Shown: positions 19,657 through 27,714 of the stretch, piece by piece | How positions within the stretch are numbered: the stretch's first letter is position 1 | Layout of the letters: every line of letters starts with the position of its first letter | NCBI GenBank assembly: GCA_040226215.1 | Contig: JAVKFF010000147.1 | Location: 19,491 to 83,490, forward strand | Direction of reading: 5' to 3' | Origin: JAVKFF01 sp040226215 | GTDB lineage: Bacteria > Pseudomonadota > Alphaproteobacteria > DSM-16000 > Inquilinaceae | Length of the DNA: 64,000 bases | Notes under the pieces: generated by a model | The model's database searches: none | What the model was told of the DNA's origin: nothing | The model's input: only the letters and a program-made list of their open reading frames with translations | Translations under genes and position numbers: made by a program

Positions 19657-19860
19657 TCAGGCGATAATGTCGGGCAGCAGCTTGCTCTCCAGCCGCAGGA
19701 TCTCGTCCTTGAGCGCCAGCTTGCGCTTCTTCAGGCGCTGGATCTGCAACTGGTTGAACGGCGCGCTCTCGGTGATCCTGGCAATGACGTCGTCGAGATC
19801 GCGGTGCTCCTCGCGCAGTTCCGTCAGCCGCAACTGCAGCTGTTCGGGATCGTCAGCCAT
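19657..19860 (-). CDS. DUF465 (YdcH-like) small helical protein
   Basis: A 67-aa protein starting MADDPEQLQLRLTELREEH, almost entirely helical and charged, ending LESKLLPDIIA. It matches the DUF465/YdcH pattern: two short helices with the KKRKLALKDEI core. An alternative ATG one codon upstream is nearly fused to a GGAAGG sequence, which would be too close for a ribosome site. It lies upstream of purE on the same strand and opposite pfk. The molecular function of the family is unknown. A second family member is at 22777. Confidence 0.8.
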   Translation of the reverse strand: MADDPEQLQLRLTELREEHRDLDDVIARITESAPFNQLQIQRLKKRKLALKDEILRLESKLLPDIIA

Positions 19861-20029
19861 CATCCTTCCGGGTGCTCCGGCCCGGGTCGCTGCCAGTGTG
19901 AAGAGGCGGGTGTCGCCATTTTCGACAGGTTTTCCAAACTTTCGATCTTCATCGATATTCTGTTGCCTGGGGCGCACAATCTGATATTCGTTGGCCGCCT
20001 TCGCCCATCCTAACAGATACCGAATTGCC

Positions 20030-21112
20030 ATGGCTGGTGAAAAGCGCATTGGAATCCTGACCAGCGGCGGCGATTGCGCCGGTCTGAACGCGGTCATCCG
20101 TGCCGTCGTCCACCGGGCCTCCGATCTGGGCTGGACGGTGATCGGCATCAAGGAAGGCACGATGGGCCTGCTGACCCGGCCCCTCGCCTACGAGGTGCTG
20201 AAGCCGGCCATGTTCTCCGGCACGGTGATGCGCCAGGGTGGCACCATCCTGGGCACCACCAACAAGGGCAACCCCTTCGCCTTCCCGATGGCCGACGGCA
20301 GCATCAAGGACCGCTCGGCGGAGATCATCGGCGGGTGCAGGGAACTCGGACTCGACTCCATCATCGGCATCGGCGGCGACGGCAGCTTCGCCATCCTGCG
20401 CAAGCTTTTTCAGGGAAGCGGCATCGGCTTTGTCGGCGTGCCCAAGACCATCGACAACGATGTCGGCGTGACCGAGGTTTCGGTGGGCTTCGATACCGCG
20501 GTGCACATCGCCACCGAGGCGCTCGACCGGCTGCAGCCGACCGCGGCCAGCCATGCCCGGGTGATGATCCTCGAAGTGATGGGCCGCGATGCCGGCCACA
20601 TCGCGCTCAATGCCGGTATCGCCGGCGGCGCCGACGTCATCCTGATCCCCGAAGTGCCCTATTCCATCGCCAAGGTCGCGGAGAAAATCCGCCAGGTTCG
20701 GGCCGGCGGCCGCAACTTCGCTCTCGTCGTCGTCTCCGAGGCGGTCAAGACCGCCGAGGGCGGTGCGGTGGAGAAGGAATTCGCCGACGGGCAGATGCGC
20801 TACAGCGGCGTGGGCGACTATATCGGCGCGATGATCGCCGAGGCCACCGGTGCGGAGACCAGGGTCACCGTGCTCGGCCATGTCCAGCGCGGCGCGCAGC
20901 CGAGCTGGCGCGACCGCATGATCGCCTCGGCCTTCGGCGTGCACGCCGTCGACCTGATCCGGGAGGGCAAGTACGACCGCATGGTCGCCTGGTCCGACCG
21001 CCGCGTGATCGATGCCCCGGTCGAGGAGGCGATCGCTCAGTACAAGGCCGTCGACAAGGACGACCCGCTCCTGAAGACGGCGCGCAATCTGGGCATCTGC
21101 CTGGGCGACTGA
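20030..21112 (+). CDS. 6-phosphofructokinase, group III (mixed-type) member
   Basis: A 360-aa phosphofructokinase, phosphorylating fructose 6-phosphate in glycolysis. Visible motifs are GILTSGGDCAGLNAV (nucleotide loop), GIGGDGSF (~105), PKTIDNDV (~130, catalytic Asp), and MGRDAGHIALNAG (substrate). Glycine after GGD is the ATP-type residue, whereas Lys in PKTIDND is the residue found in PPi enzymes. This combination typifies group III enzymes, usually ATP-dependent. The start at 20030 gives MAGEKRIGILTSGG; a longer in-frame start at 19991 lacks support. Confidence 0.92.
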   Translation: MAGEKRIGILTSGGDCAGLNAVIRAVVHRASDLGWTVIGIKEGTMGLLTRPLAYEVLKPAMFSGTVMRQGGTILGTTNKGNPFAFPMADGSIKDRSAEIIGGCRELGLDSIIGIGGDGSFAILRKLFQGSGIGFVGVPKTIDNDVGVTEVSVGFDTAVHIATEALDRLQPTAASHARVMILEVMGRDAGHIALNAGIAGGADVILIPEVPYSIAKVAEKIRQVRAGGRNFALVVVSEAVKTAEGGAVEKEFADGQMRYSGVGDYIGAMIAEATGAETRVTVLGHVQRGAQPSWRDRMIASAFGVHAVDLIREGKYDRMVAWSDRRVIDAPVEEAIAQYKAVDKDDPLLKTARNLGICLGD

Positions 21113-21189
21113 GACCGGCGGCGACTGTGCCCAGGGGCGACCGAACGATCTCGAGCGTCTCGTCTGCGCCCGGCGGGGCGCAGGATGCT

Positions 21190-22527
21190 CTAGCCGCGCC
21201 CGGGCCAGGCCGGGTGTTCATCGTCGATGACGAAGACGTGCCGATGGCGGCCGCTTCGCAGCCCATGTTCCCTGAGATGGGGATGGTCCGGCGGCAGGTC
21301 GGCGTGGGAATGCGTCAGGATGTCGGGATCGCCGCGCGGCCACAGGCGGTGCGCGGCCGCCGCGCCCATGAGGCCGATCAGCCCCAGCAGCAGCAAGGCC
21401 TGCGGCAGCCCCAACACCGCGCCGATCAGGCCAGCCAGCGGATAGGTCAGAAGCCAGCAGGCGTGGCTCAAGGCGAACTGGGCGGTGAAGATGGCGGGTC
21501 GGTCCTCGGCATGCGCCGAGCGGCGCAGCAACCGGCCCGAGGGGGTCTGGACCGCCGAGAACAGGCAGCCGATCGCCGACCAGCAGGCCAGAAAGAAGCC
21601 CCAGGCCGGCGGTCCGCCGGTCAGCCACCAGACGGCGAGGCCGAGGCCGATGAGGGCGCTGGCGAGGCCTGCCCCCAGCATGACAATACGGTCGGAAACA
21701 CGGCCCAGCAGGCCGGGCAGCACCACAGCCGCGACCATCGATCCCAGGCCGAATGCCGCCAGCGCCAGGGCAACCGCCGATTCGCCGGCGCCGTAGACGG
21801 TGCGCACCACCACCACGGTGTTGACGAGAACGAAAGCCCCGGTCGCCGCCACGCAGAGGTTGAGCGCCAGGAGGCCGCGCAGACGCGGGGTCGCCAGGTA
21901 GATCCGCGCGCCGCGGGTGACCCGGTCCAGGAAGGGCCTGACCTTGCGTTCCGTCCGGCGTTCCGGCAGAGGGGCCAGCCGGACCAGCGCGGCGGAGGCA
22001 AGGAATCCCGCCATCGTGCCCGCGAACAGCCAGTGATAGCCCGCCACCATCAACAGCATCCCGGCGAGGGTCGGGCTGAGCAGGTTCTCCAGGTCGTAGG
22101 CGAGGCGCGAGAGCGCGAGCGCCTTGGTGTAGTCGTCCTCGTTCTCCAGGATATCCGGTATCGTCGCCTGGAAGGCGGGCGTGAAGGTCGCGGAGGCGGC
22201 CTGCAGGACGAAGACGAGGAGGTAGATCTGCCACACCGCATCGACGAAGGGCAGGAACAGCGCGACGCCGGCGCGAACCAGGTCAGCACCGATCAGCACG
22301 GCCTTGCGCGGCAGCCTGTCCGCCAGCGCGTGGGCGATCGGCGCAAGCGCCACATAGGCCACCATCTTGATGGCCAGGGCCGTGCCGAGCACAACCCCGG
22401 CATCGGCGCCTGCGAGGTCGTAGGCGAGCAGGGCGAGCGCCACGGTAAGCAGACCGGTTCCCAGAAGCGCCACCACCTGGGCGGAGAAGAGGATCGCGTA
22501 GGTCGGATGTCTGAGCACGCCCAACAT
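21190..22527 (-). CDS. MFS transporter with His-rich C-terminal tail
   Basis: A 445-aa major facilitator protein with about 12 hydrophobic segments from MLGVLRHPTYAILFSAQ to ~residue 400, including the loop-2/3 motif ALADRLPRKAVLIG. The last ~45 residues form a cytoplasmic tail with about ten histidines (LTHSHADLPPDHPHLREHG, then GRHRHVFVIDDEHPAW). A similar tail occurs in NreB-type nickel exporters, so metal efflux is a reasonable inference, but the substrate is not shown. It is divergent from the small DUF465 gene at 22777; the 249 bp between them must hold both promoters. Confidence 0.85.
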   Translation of the reverse strand: MLGVLRHPTYAILFSAQVVALLGTGLLTVALALLAYDLAGADAGVVLGTALAIKMVAYVALAPIAHALADRLPRKAVLIGADLVRAGVALFLPFVDAVWQIYLLVFVLQAASATFTPAFQATIPDILENEDDYTKALALSRLAYDLENLLSPTLAGMLLMVAGYHWLFAGTMAGFLASAALVRLAPLPERRTERKVRPFLDRVTRGARIYLATPRLRGLLALNLCVAATGAFVLVNTVVVVRTVYGAGESAVALALAAFGLGSMVAAVVLPGLLGRVSDRIVMLGAGLASALIGLGLAVWWLTGGPPAWGFFLACWSAIGCLFSAVQTPSGRLLRRSAHAEDRPAIFTAQFALSHACWLLTYPLAGLIGAVLGLPQALLLLGLIGLMGAAAAHRLWPRGDPDILTHSHADLPPDHPHLREHGLRSGRHRHVFVIDDEHPAWPGRG

Positions 22528-22684
22528 GGTCAGACCATCCTCGCCGGCGACCGTGTCATCGGCAAGACGGTCCCGATATTCGGGTCTGGAGCATGGGGTG
22601 GCATCCTGTCCACGGCATGTTGTCCATGATGGTCGCGTTCGCCGCGGATTTTTCAGCCGACCGACGCAAACAGGATGACCTCGG

Positions 22685-22710
22685 CTTGAAAGCGGGTATC
22701 ATGACCATAA
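22685..22710 (+). promoter_or_regulatory. Possible sigma-32-type promoter
   Basis: CTTGAA at 22685 and CCATAA at 22705 are separated by 14 nt, resembling the alphaproteobacterial RpoH consensus, and lie 67 bp before the DUF465 gene. This is a pattern match only. Confidence 0.3.
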
Positions 22711-22776
22711 GGTGACATAGGTCGCCGCAGGTGACGTCGCCTCTCTGATCAACATCACAGGTAAAGGGGAGTGGCC

Positions 22777-22941
22777 ATGTCCTTCGAACGGATCGAAGCC
22801 TTGAAGTCCCGGCATGCCGAGCTCGATCAAGCGCTTCATACCGAGGAGATCCGACCCATGCCAAATGAGATCAGAATTTCCGAATTGAAGAAGGAGAAGC
22901 TGCGCGTCAAGGACGAGATCGCCCGTCTCGCAGTCCACTGA
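22777..22941 (+). CDS. DUF465 small protein (54 aa)
   Basis: A 54-residue protein: MSFERIEALKSRHAELDQAL, then a short linker (HTEEIRPMPNEIRI), then the core SELKKEKLRVKDEIARLAVH. The C-terminal helix matches the KKxKLxxKDEI pattern of DUF465/YdcH proteins, as in the larger relative at 19657. AAAGGGGA lies 7-10 nt upstream of the ATG, and a clean terminator follows 44 bp after the stop, so this is a complete monocistronic unit. Function unknown. Confidence 0.85.
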   Translation: MSFERIEALKSRHAELDQALHTEEIRPMPNEIRISELKKEKLRVKDEIARLAVH

Positions 22942-22984
22942 AGAGCGCGAATCATCGCTCTCAGGCGGGTATCCGCCGGAGGCC

Positions 22985-23020
22985 AACCGGCGTGATCGCA
23001 CAGGTCACGCCGGTTTTGTT
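22985..23020 (+). terminator. Terminator of the 54-aa DUF465 gene
   Basis: A perfect 11-bp stem (22985-22995 with 23005-23015), 9-nt loop, followed by TTTTGTT. It may also help end trcR transcription arriving from the opposite strand, although the A-tract on the other side is weak. Confidence 0.85.
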
Positions 23021-23071
23021 GTCTCTGGTTTGTCGTCTCTGGGGGCGTCGACCCGATCGGGGGCCGTGCCA

Positions 23072-23698
23072 TCAGATGCTTGTGGGTTCCTCGACACCGG
23101 GCCGATCCAGCGAGGCGAGCACGTCGTCGTCTGCCTCGCTCTCCGCTTTCGCTGACGCCGGCGCCTTGTCGCCGCGGCGCCTGCGTGCCTTTTCCAGCGC
23201 GTCGGCGAGATCCTGGTAGGAGCACAGACCGAGCTGCACCGGGCTCTGCGGCTTGATGTTGGCGCTGTTCCAATGGCTGCGGTCGCGAATGGCGTTTATC
23301 GTCGGCTTGGTGGTGCCGATCAGCCGGGCAATCTGCGCGTCGGACAGTTCCGGATGGTTCTTCAGCAGCCAGGAGATGCCGTCGGGCTTGTCCTGGCGCT
23401 TGGTCACCGGCGTGTAGCGCGGCCCCTTGGTGCGGGTTACCGGTCGCGGCATGTTGTCACGGATCAGCAGCTTCAGGCGGGCGCTGGGATCGGCTTCGCA
23501 GCGCCGGACCTCCTCCAGCGTGAGCTGGCCGCTGGCGATCGGGTCCATGCCGACCATGCCGGTGGCGACCTCGCCGTCGGCGATCGCCTGCACCTCGAGC
23601 TCATGCAAGCCACAGAATTCGGCGACCTGGGTGAAGGTCAGCGACGTATTGTCGATGAGCCAGACGGCCGTCGCCTTCGGCATCAGGGGCTGGGCCAT
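23072..23698 (-). CDS. trcR: Cell cycle transcriptional regulator TrcR (DUF1013)
   Basis: A 208-aa protein beginning MAQPLMPKATAVWLIDNTSL, with helix-turn-helix-like segments TFTQVAEFCGLHELEVQAI and ELSDAQIARLIGTTKPTINAIRDR. The pattern matches DUF1013, renamed TrcR after its role in transcription and cell cycle control in alphaproteobacteria such as Caulobacter. The start is set by a GGAGG 7 nt upstream of the ATG at 23698; longer in-frame starts are ignored. The C-terminal ~40 residues are charged and low-complexity. It is strongly diagnostic of the class. Confidence 0.92.
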   Translation of the reverse strand: MAQPLMPKATAVWLIDNTSLTFTQVAEFCGLHELEVQAIADGEVATGMVGMDPIASGQLTLEEVRRCEADPSARLKLLIRDNMPRPVTRTKGPRYTPVTKRQDKPDGISWLLKNHPELSDAQIARLIGTTKPTINAIRDRSHWNSANIKPQSPVQLGLCSYQDLADALEKARRRRGDKAPASAKAESEADDDVLASLDRPGVEEPTSI

Positions 23699-23750
23699 GG
23701 GTTCCTCCGTTATTGATTCGGGGCGGCTGGCCGGCATGCCATGCATATCG

Positions 23751-23780
23751 CCCACGCTCCCGCGCCGGTGGGGGCGTGGG
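23751..23780 (-). other. Hairpin in the trcR leader region
   Basis: Within the 329-bp gap 23699-24027, an 11-bp stem (23751-23761 with 23770-23780, one G-T pair, 8-nt loop) lies ~55 bp before trcR. No T-tract follows on either strand. I see no gene or other clear signal in the remainder of this gap. Confidence 0.4.
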
Positions 23781-24027
23781 GCCAGCAACGCCAAAACGGA
23801 GGTTAAGGCTGCATCCGCCTTCCGTCGGGCATGGCCCCCGGAACGGCGTCGATGCGTGATGCCGGCGTGTGGCGGGGAGCATGGCGCTCCAATCCATCCG
23901 CGAACACTACGGGCGGTGATATAAGCGTCTTCGCCCGCCAAGGCAACGCCGGAAGCAGGCGCCGCGGGATGCAGGCGGGGCGGGCCTTGCCTGGCCTTTT
24001 GGCAACGCCCGTCCCCAGTCGCGCCGG

Positions 24028-25026
24028 TCAGGCCACGCTCAGCACGATCTTGCCGATATGGTCGGATGATTCCATCAGCGCGTGCGCCGCCGCCGCCTCG
24101 GCGAGAGGGAACGTCTTGAAGATGATCGGCCGGATCTCACCGGACTCGATCTTCGGCCAGACCTCGCGTCGCAGTTCCTCGGCGATCACACCCTTGAAGG
24201 CGACGCTACGGGGGCGCAGCGTGGAGCCCGTCATCGTCAGCCGGCGCACCATCAGCGGGCGCAGCTCCAACTCCACCTTGCCGCCGCGCAGGAAGGCGAT
24301 GGAGACGTGCCGCCCCTCCTCGGCCAGGGCCTTCAGATTGCGCTGGATGTAATCGCCGCCGACCATGTCCAGCACCATGTCGACGCCGCGTCCGCCGGTC
24401 GCCTGCTTGACCGCCTCGACGAAGTCCTCCTCGCGATAGTTGATCGCCAGATCGGCGCCGAGATCGCGGCAGGCCTGGCATTTCTCGGCGCTGCCGGCAG
24501 TGACGAAAACGCTCGCCCCGGCCGCCTTGGCCAGCTGGATCGCCGTGGTGCCGATGCCGCTCGACCCGCCATGGACGAGCAGGCTCTCTCCCGCTTTCAG
24601 ATCGCCGCGGTGGAAGACGTTGGTCCACACGGTGAAGAAGGTTTCCGGCAGGGCCGCCGCCTCGATCATGGACAGGTCCCTGGGTACGGGCAGGCACTGG
24701 GCGGCCGGGGCGGTGCAGTATTCCGCATAGCCGCCGCCGGCAACCAGCGCCGTGACCGTGTCGCCGACCCGCACGCCGGCGGCGTCCGGTCCCAGCGAAA
24801 CCACCTCACCGGCGACCTCGAGTCCTGGGATCGGGCTGGCGCCGGGCGGCGGCGGGTAGTTTCCCTGCCGCTGGAAGGTGTCGGGCCGGTTGATCCCCGC
24901 CGCGGCGACCCGGATCAACACCTCGCCCGGCTTCGGTTCCGGCAGGGGCAGGGTCACGGGGACCAGGGCCTCCGGTCCGCCGGGCGTGGGGATGTCGATG
25001 GCGGTCATGGTGCTGGGCAGGGACAT
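24028..25026 (-). CDS. NAD(P)H-quinone oxidoreductase, zinc-independent MDR family
   Basis: A 332-aa medium-chain reductase (PIG3/QOR group). The N-terminal GroES-like domain has AAAGINRPDTFQRQGNYPPP and GLEVAGEVV; the Rossmann domain has VHGGSSGIGTTAIQLAKAAG (~150) and VDMVLDMVGGDYI. It lacks the zinc-binding Cys cluster of alcohol dehydrogenases, as expected for quinone reductases. It likely reduces quinones or enones with NADPH. Start at 25026 (MSLPSTMTAID) or 25008 (MTAID); ribosome-site evidence is weak for both. Confidence 0.9.
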   Translation of the reverse strand: MSLPSTMTAIDIPTPGGPEALVPVTLPLPEPKPGEVLIRVAAAGINRPDTFQRQGNYPPPPGASPIPGLEVAGEVVSLGPDAAGVRVGDTVTALVAGGGYAEYCTAPAAQCLPVPRDLSMIEAAALPETFFTVWTNVFHRGDLKAGESLLVHGGSSGIGTTAIQLAKAAGASVFVTAGSAEKCQACRDLGADLAINYREEDFVEAVKQATGGRGVDMVLDMVGGDYIQRNLKALAEEGRHVSIAFLRGGKVELELRPLMVRRLTMTGSTLRPRSVAFKGVIAEELRREVWPKIESGEIRPIIFKTFPLAEAAAAHALMESSDHIGKIVLSVA

Positions 25027-25173
25027 CGGCTCGTCTACTCCATCGCGGGCAAGGGCGCGCGCCTCTGGCGCTGATCGTCTTGAAGGTGTAGGGCGGCCGG
25101 CGCAGACTGGCAATGGTTCGGGCGGTGCCCGCTACCGGGTGCCAGCCGGCCGCACGAAGCGCAGGGAGGGAGC

Positions 25174-25356
25174 ATGGAACCCGACGATCTGGAGCCGCGC
25201 GCCAAGCGGATCGCGCCGCGTGACCTCGACATCATGTCGGTCGGCGATCTCGAGGACTATATCGCCGAGATGGAGGCGGAGATCGCGCGGGCGCGGCAGG
25301 TTATCGCGCGCAAGACCGATCACCGGTCGGAAGCCGACAAGCTCTTCAAACTTTAA
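25174..25356 (+). CDS. DUF1192 family protein
   Basis: A 60-aa protein, MEPDDLEPRAKRIAPRDL followed by the family core MSVGDLEDYIAEMEAEI and a basic C-terminal helix ending ADKLFKL. The pattern matches DUF1192, a short alphaproteobacterial family of unknown function whose helix looks like a coiled-coil dimer. A strong AGGGAGGG precedes the ATG by 3-10 nt. It stands alone between the divergent quinone reductase and bdhA. Confidence 0.88.
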   Translation: MEPDDLEPRAKRIAPRDLDIMSVGDLEDYIAEMEAEIARARQVIARKTDHRSEADKLFKL

Positions 25357-25476
25357 CCGTCCTGCCCTAGAAGGACGCGGTCCGTCACCGTCGCGGCTGC
25401 GCGGCTCGACCGGCTGTCCGCCCGATCAATCCGCGCCCTCCCCGAGGCGCCTCCCCAGCAGCAAGGACCGTCTGCC

Positions 25477-26265
25477 ATGACCCATCTTGCAGGCAAGACC
25501 GCCATCGTTACCGGCTCGACCAGCGGCATCGGCTATGCCATCGCCTGCGCCCTGGCGGAAGCCGGCGCCGACATCATGCTCAACGGCTTCGGCGATGCCG
25601 ACGCCGTCGAGTCGGCGCGCGCCGAGCTCGCCGGTCGGACCGGCAGGCAGGTGCGCTATCACGGTGCGGACATGTCGAAGCCGGCCGAGATCCGCGATCT
25701 TGTGGCGAGCGCCGAGCGCGATCTCGGCCCGGTCGACATCCTGATCAATAATGCCGGCATCCAGCATACCGCCCGGGTCGAGGACTTCCCCGACGACCGC
25801 TGGGACGCGATCATCGCCATCAACCTGTCCTCCGCCTTCCATGCCACCAAGGCGGCCATCGCCGGCATGCGCACGCGCGGCTGGGGGCGGGTGATCAACA
25901 CCGCATCGGCGCACGGTCTCGTCGCCTCGGTGGAGAAGGCGGGCTATGTCGCCGCCAAGCACGGCATCGTCGGTCTGACCAAGGTGGTGGCGCTGGAGAA
26001 CGCGGGCAGCGGCGTCACCTGCAACGCCATCTGTCCGGGCTGGGTGCGCACGCCGCTCGTCGAGAAGCAGATCGAGGCGCTGGCCGACAGGGACGGCACC
26101 GGTATCGAGGCTGCGGCCCGCAAGCTGCTGGGCGCCAAGCAGCCCTCCGCGCAGTTCGTGACGCCGGAGCAGCTGGGCCAGGCGGCTGTCTTCCTGTGCT
26201 CCGCCGCAGCCGACCAGATGACCGGGACCACGCTGATGATCGATGGCGGCTGGACCGCGCAATAG
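25477..26265 (+). CDS. bdhA: 3-hydroxybutyrate dehydrogenase (SDR)
   Basis: A 262-aa short-chain dehydrogenase that oxidises D-3-hydroxybutyrate to acetoacetate with NAD+, a step in polyhydroxybutyrate use. The NAD loop is TGSTSGIG (12-19), NNAG is present, and the catalytic triad is Ser144, Tyr157 and Lys161 (YVAAK). The segment CNAICPGWVRTPLVEKQI is typical of this enzyme and sets it apart from generic SDRs. It starts MTHLAGKTAIVTGS. It precedes the heat-shock unit at 26293. Confidence 0.93.
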   Translation: MTHLAGKTAIVTGSTSGIGYAIACALAEAGADIMLNGFGDADAVESARAELAGRTGRQVRYHGADMSKPAEIRDLVASAERDLGPVDILINNAGIQHTARVEDFPDDRWDAIIAINLSSAFHATKAAIAGMRTRGWGRVINTASAHGLVASVEKAGYVAAKHGIVGLTKVVALENAGSGVTCNAICPGWVRTPLVEKQIEALADRDGTGIEAAARKLLGAKQPSAQFVTPEQLGQAAVFLCSAAADQMTGTTLMIDGGWTAQ

Positions 26266-26292
26266 GCGGTTTCGGATCTCCTTCGCACGCCT

Positions 26293-26320
26293 CTTGAAGG
26301 GGGCGGGGGGCTCCCTATAT
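26293..26320 (+). promoter_or_regulatory. Sigma-32-type heat-shock promoter of ibpA
   Basis: CTTGAA at 26293-26298 and CCCTATAT at 26313-26320, 14 nt apart, match the RpoH pattern (CTTGAA-N13/14-CCCCATNT; C-Y-TATNT in alphaproteobacteria). Transcription would start near 26327, exactly where the first hairpin of the RNA thermometer begins. Confidence 0.75.
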
Positions 26321-26326
26321 CTCGAA

Positions 26327-26455
26327 CTGCCGGGCGCCTGTTTCGGGCCCGGCAGCACCGAGAAGACGCGCGTGGCAGGCGCCCCGCGTGTCCGGGACGG
26401 TCGCACCAGAAGGTGGATCGTCCGTGACCTGGATATCGCTTCGAAGGAGGATATC
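26327..26455 (+). ncRNA. ROSE-type RNA thermometer in the ibpA 5' leader
   Basis: Four consecutive hairpins fold the leader. They are 26327-26355 (9 bp perfect), 26365-26392 (8 bp), 26395-26423 (12 bp with one bulged G) and 26432-26455. In the last one, UCGCU (26436-26440) pairs with AGGA (26448-26451) with the G at 26438 bulged out. This is the conserved U-Y-GCU/anti-Shine-Dalgarno contact that defines ROSE elements. The stem continues as GATATC pairing with GATATC and hides the AAGGAGGA ribosome site; the ibpA ATG is at 26461. On heating, the fourth hairpin should melt and allow translation. Confidence 0.9.
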
Positions 26456-26460
26456 GAACG

Positions 26461-26913
26461 ATGCGTAACTTCGACTTGACCCCGCTATTCCGCTCCAGCG
26501 TTGGCTTCGACCGCCTGTCGCGCATGCTCGACACGGTGACCCAGACCGACGAGACCGCGGGTTATCCGCCCTACAACATCGTCAAGACCGGTGACGACGC
26601 CTACCGTATCGAGATGGCGGTGGCCGGCTTCGGCGAGGATGACCTCGAAATCGTCGCCAACGAGAACACCCTGACCGTCAAGGGCACGGCCCGGCGCGAC
26701 GAGGAGGAGGGCAACTACCTCCATCGTGGCATTGCCGGCCGCGCGTTTGAGCGCCGCTTCCAGCTCGCCGACTACATCAAGGTCAGCGGTGCGGAACTGG
26801 TGAACGGCCTGCTGCATATCGACCTCGTCCGCGAGGTTCCGGAAGCCCTGAAGCCCCGGCGCATCGAGATCGCCGGCGCCGCCTCCAAGCGCCTCGAGGC
26901 CAAGGCCGCCTAA
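26461..26913 (+). CDS. ibpA: Small heat shock protein, IbpA/Hsp20 type
   Basis: A 150-aa class A small heat-shock chaperone that holds unfolding proteins in the cytoplasm. The N-terminus MRNFDLTPLFRSSVGFDRL resembles E. coli IbpA. The alpha-crystallin domain spans ~35-130 (YNIVKTGDDAYRIEMAVAGF to NGLLHIDLVREVPEALKP), with the conserved GxLxI motif as GLLHIDL. It has its own sigma-32-type promoter, ROSE thermometer and terminator, so both transcription and translation are probably heat-induced. Confidence 0.96.
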   Translation: MRNFDLTPLFRSSVGFDRLSRMLDTVTQTDETAGYPPYNIVKTGDDAYRIEMAVAGFGEDDLEIVANENTLTVKGTARRDEEEGNYLHRGIAGRAFERRFQLADYIKVSGAELVNGLLHIDLVREVPEALKPRRIEIAGAASKRLEAKAA

Positions 26914-26954
26914 CAACCGGACGTCCGTCAACGGACGGACTCCGGCGAACGCAG

Positions 26955-26990
26955 AACGGCGCCTTTCCCACGCGGGAAGGCGCCGTTTTT
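26955..26990 (+). terminator. Terminator of ibpA
   Basis: A long stem (26955-26969 with 26974-26987, one bulged T) with a 4-nt loop and a T5 tail lies 41 bp after the ibpA stop. Confidence 0.92.
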
Positions 26991-27018
26991 ATGGTCCACA
27001 CAAGACCGCTGACAGGAC

Positions 27019-27056
27019 CAAAAAAAAAGAGGGCCGTTTGCCGGCCCTCAATTTTT
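27019..27056. terminator. Second, bidirectional-looking terminator
   Basis: A perfect 8-bp GC stem (27029-27036 with 27042-27049) is flanked by ten A on the left and AATTTTT on the right, so it could stop transcription on either strand. Confidence 0.75.
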
Positions 27057-27164
27057 GTATTGCCTCACCCGTTCAACCCGAGCGTCGTGTCGGGGACTTT
27101 AGAAAGGCGACTTTGCTTCGTCAAGGCAGATTCGCGCAGATTGCATGGCCTTGGTTCGATTGAT

Positions 27165-27194
27165 AAAAAAAGCGCCGATCCGGAGGATCGGCGC
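27165..27194 (-). terminator. Minus-strand terminator facing the ompA side
   Basis: A perfect 10-bp stem (27172-27181 with 27185-27194, 3-nt loop) is preceded on the plus strand by A7, that is a U7 tail for minus-strand RNA. The only minus-strand gene that could read into it is the OmpA-like gene ending at 27866, 0.67 kb away. Confidence 0.8.
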
Positions 27195-27402
27195 CCAGGT
27201 CCACGGGGAGGCATCGAGAGAAGAAAAGGTCTGCTTGGGGACACCTTTCTCTCTTGCCACTTCTCAATATGGGCACGACCGGCGCTGTCGCCAGGGCCGA
27301 AACTGGGCATTGTTCTGGCAAATCGATCGAGATGATGGCAGGCATCGCGGTGGTGGGCCGCGCGTCGCCAGATGCCGTCGGATTGTTCTTGTCGACCCGG
27401 CC

Positions 27403-27535
27403 CCCGTCGTTCCGGCCGAGCGTCAGCGAGAGCCGGAATCTCGCGCGGCCAGGCCGTGGCGCGGGCGGGCAGCGACGTCATCGAAGACGGGCGCGGGGTT
27501 CCGCATCTTCGCTTCGCTGCGTGCGGAACGACGGG
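27403..27535. repeat. Paired palindromic (REP/BIME-like) element A
   Basis: A 133-bp non-coding element bounded by perfect inverted CCCGTCGTTCCG termini. Each end forms its own short hairpin (TTCCGGC with GCCGGAA on the left; GTTCCGCA with TGCGGAAC on the right). It lies in the 952-bp gap 26914-27865, which contains no gene. Confidence 0.8.
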
Positions 27536-27557
27536 AGTTTTTCGCACCCACACCCTC

Positions 27558-27690
27558 CCCGTCGTTCCGGCCGAGCGCCAGCGAGAGCCGGAACCTCGCG
27601 CGGCCGGGCTGCGGCGCGGCCGGGCTGCGGTGGCAGCGAAGACGGGCGCGGGGTTCCGCATCTCTGCTTCGCTGCGTGCGGAACGACGGG
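27558..27690. repeat. Paired palindromic (REP/BIME-like) element B
   Basis: A second copy, also exactly 133 bp, with the same 12-bp inverted termini and the same two terminal hairpins. It is highly similar to element A, diverging mainly in the middle. 22 bp separate A from B. Confidence 0.8.
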
Positions 27691-27714
27691 ACATACTTTC
27701 ACGCATCAGTCCCT

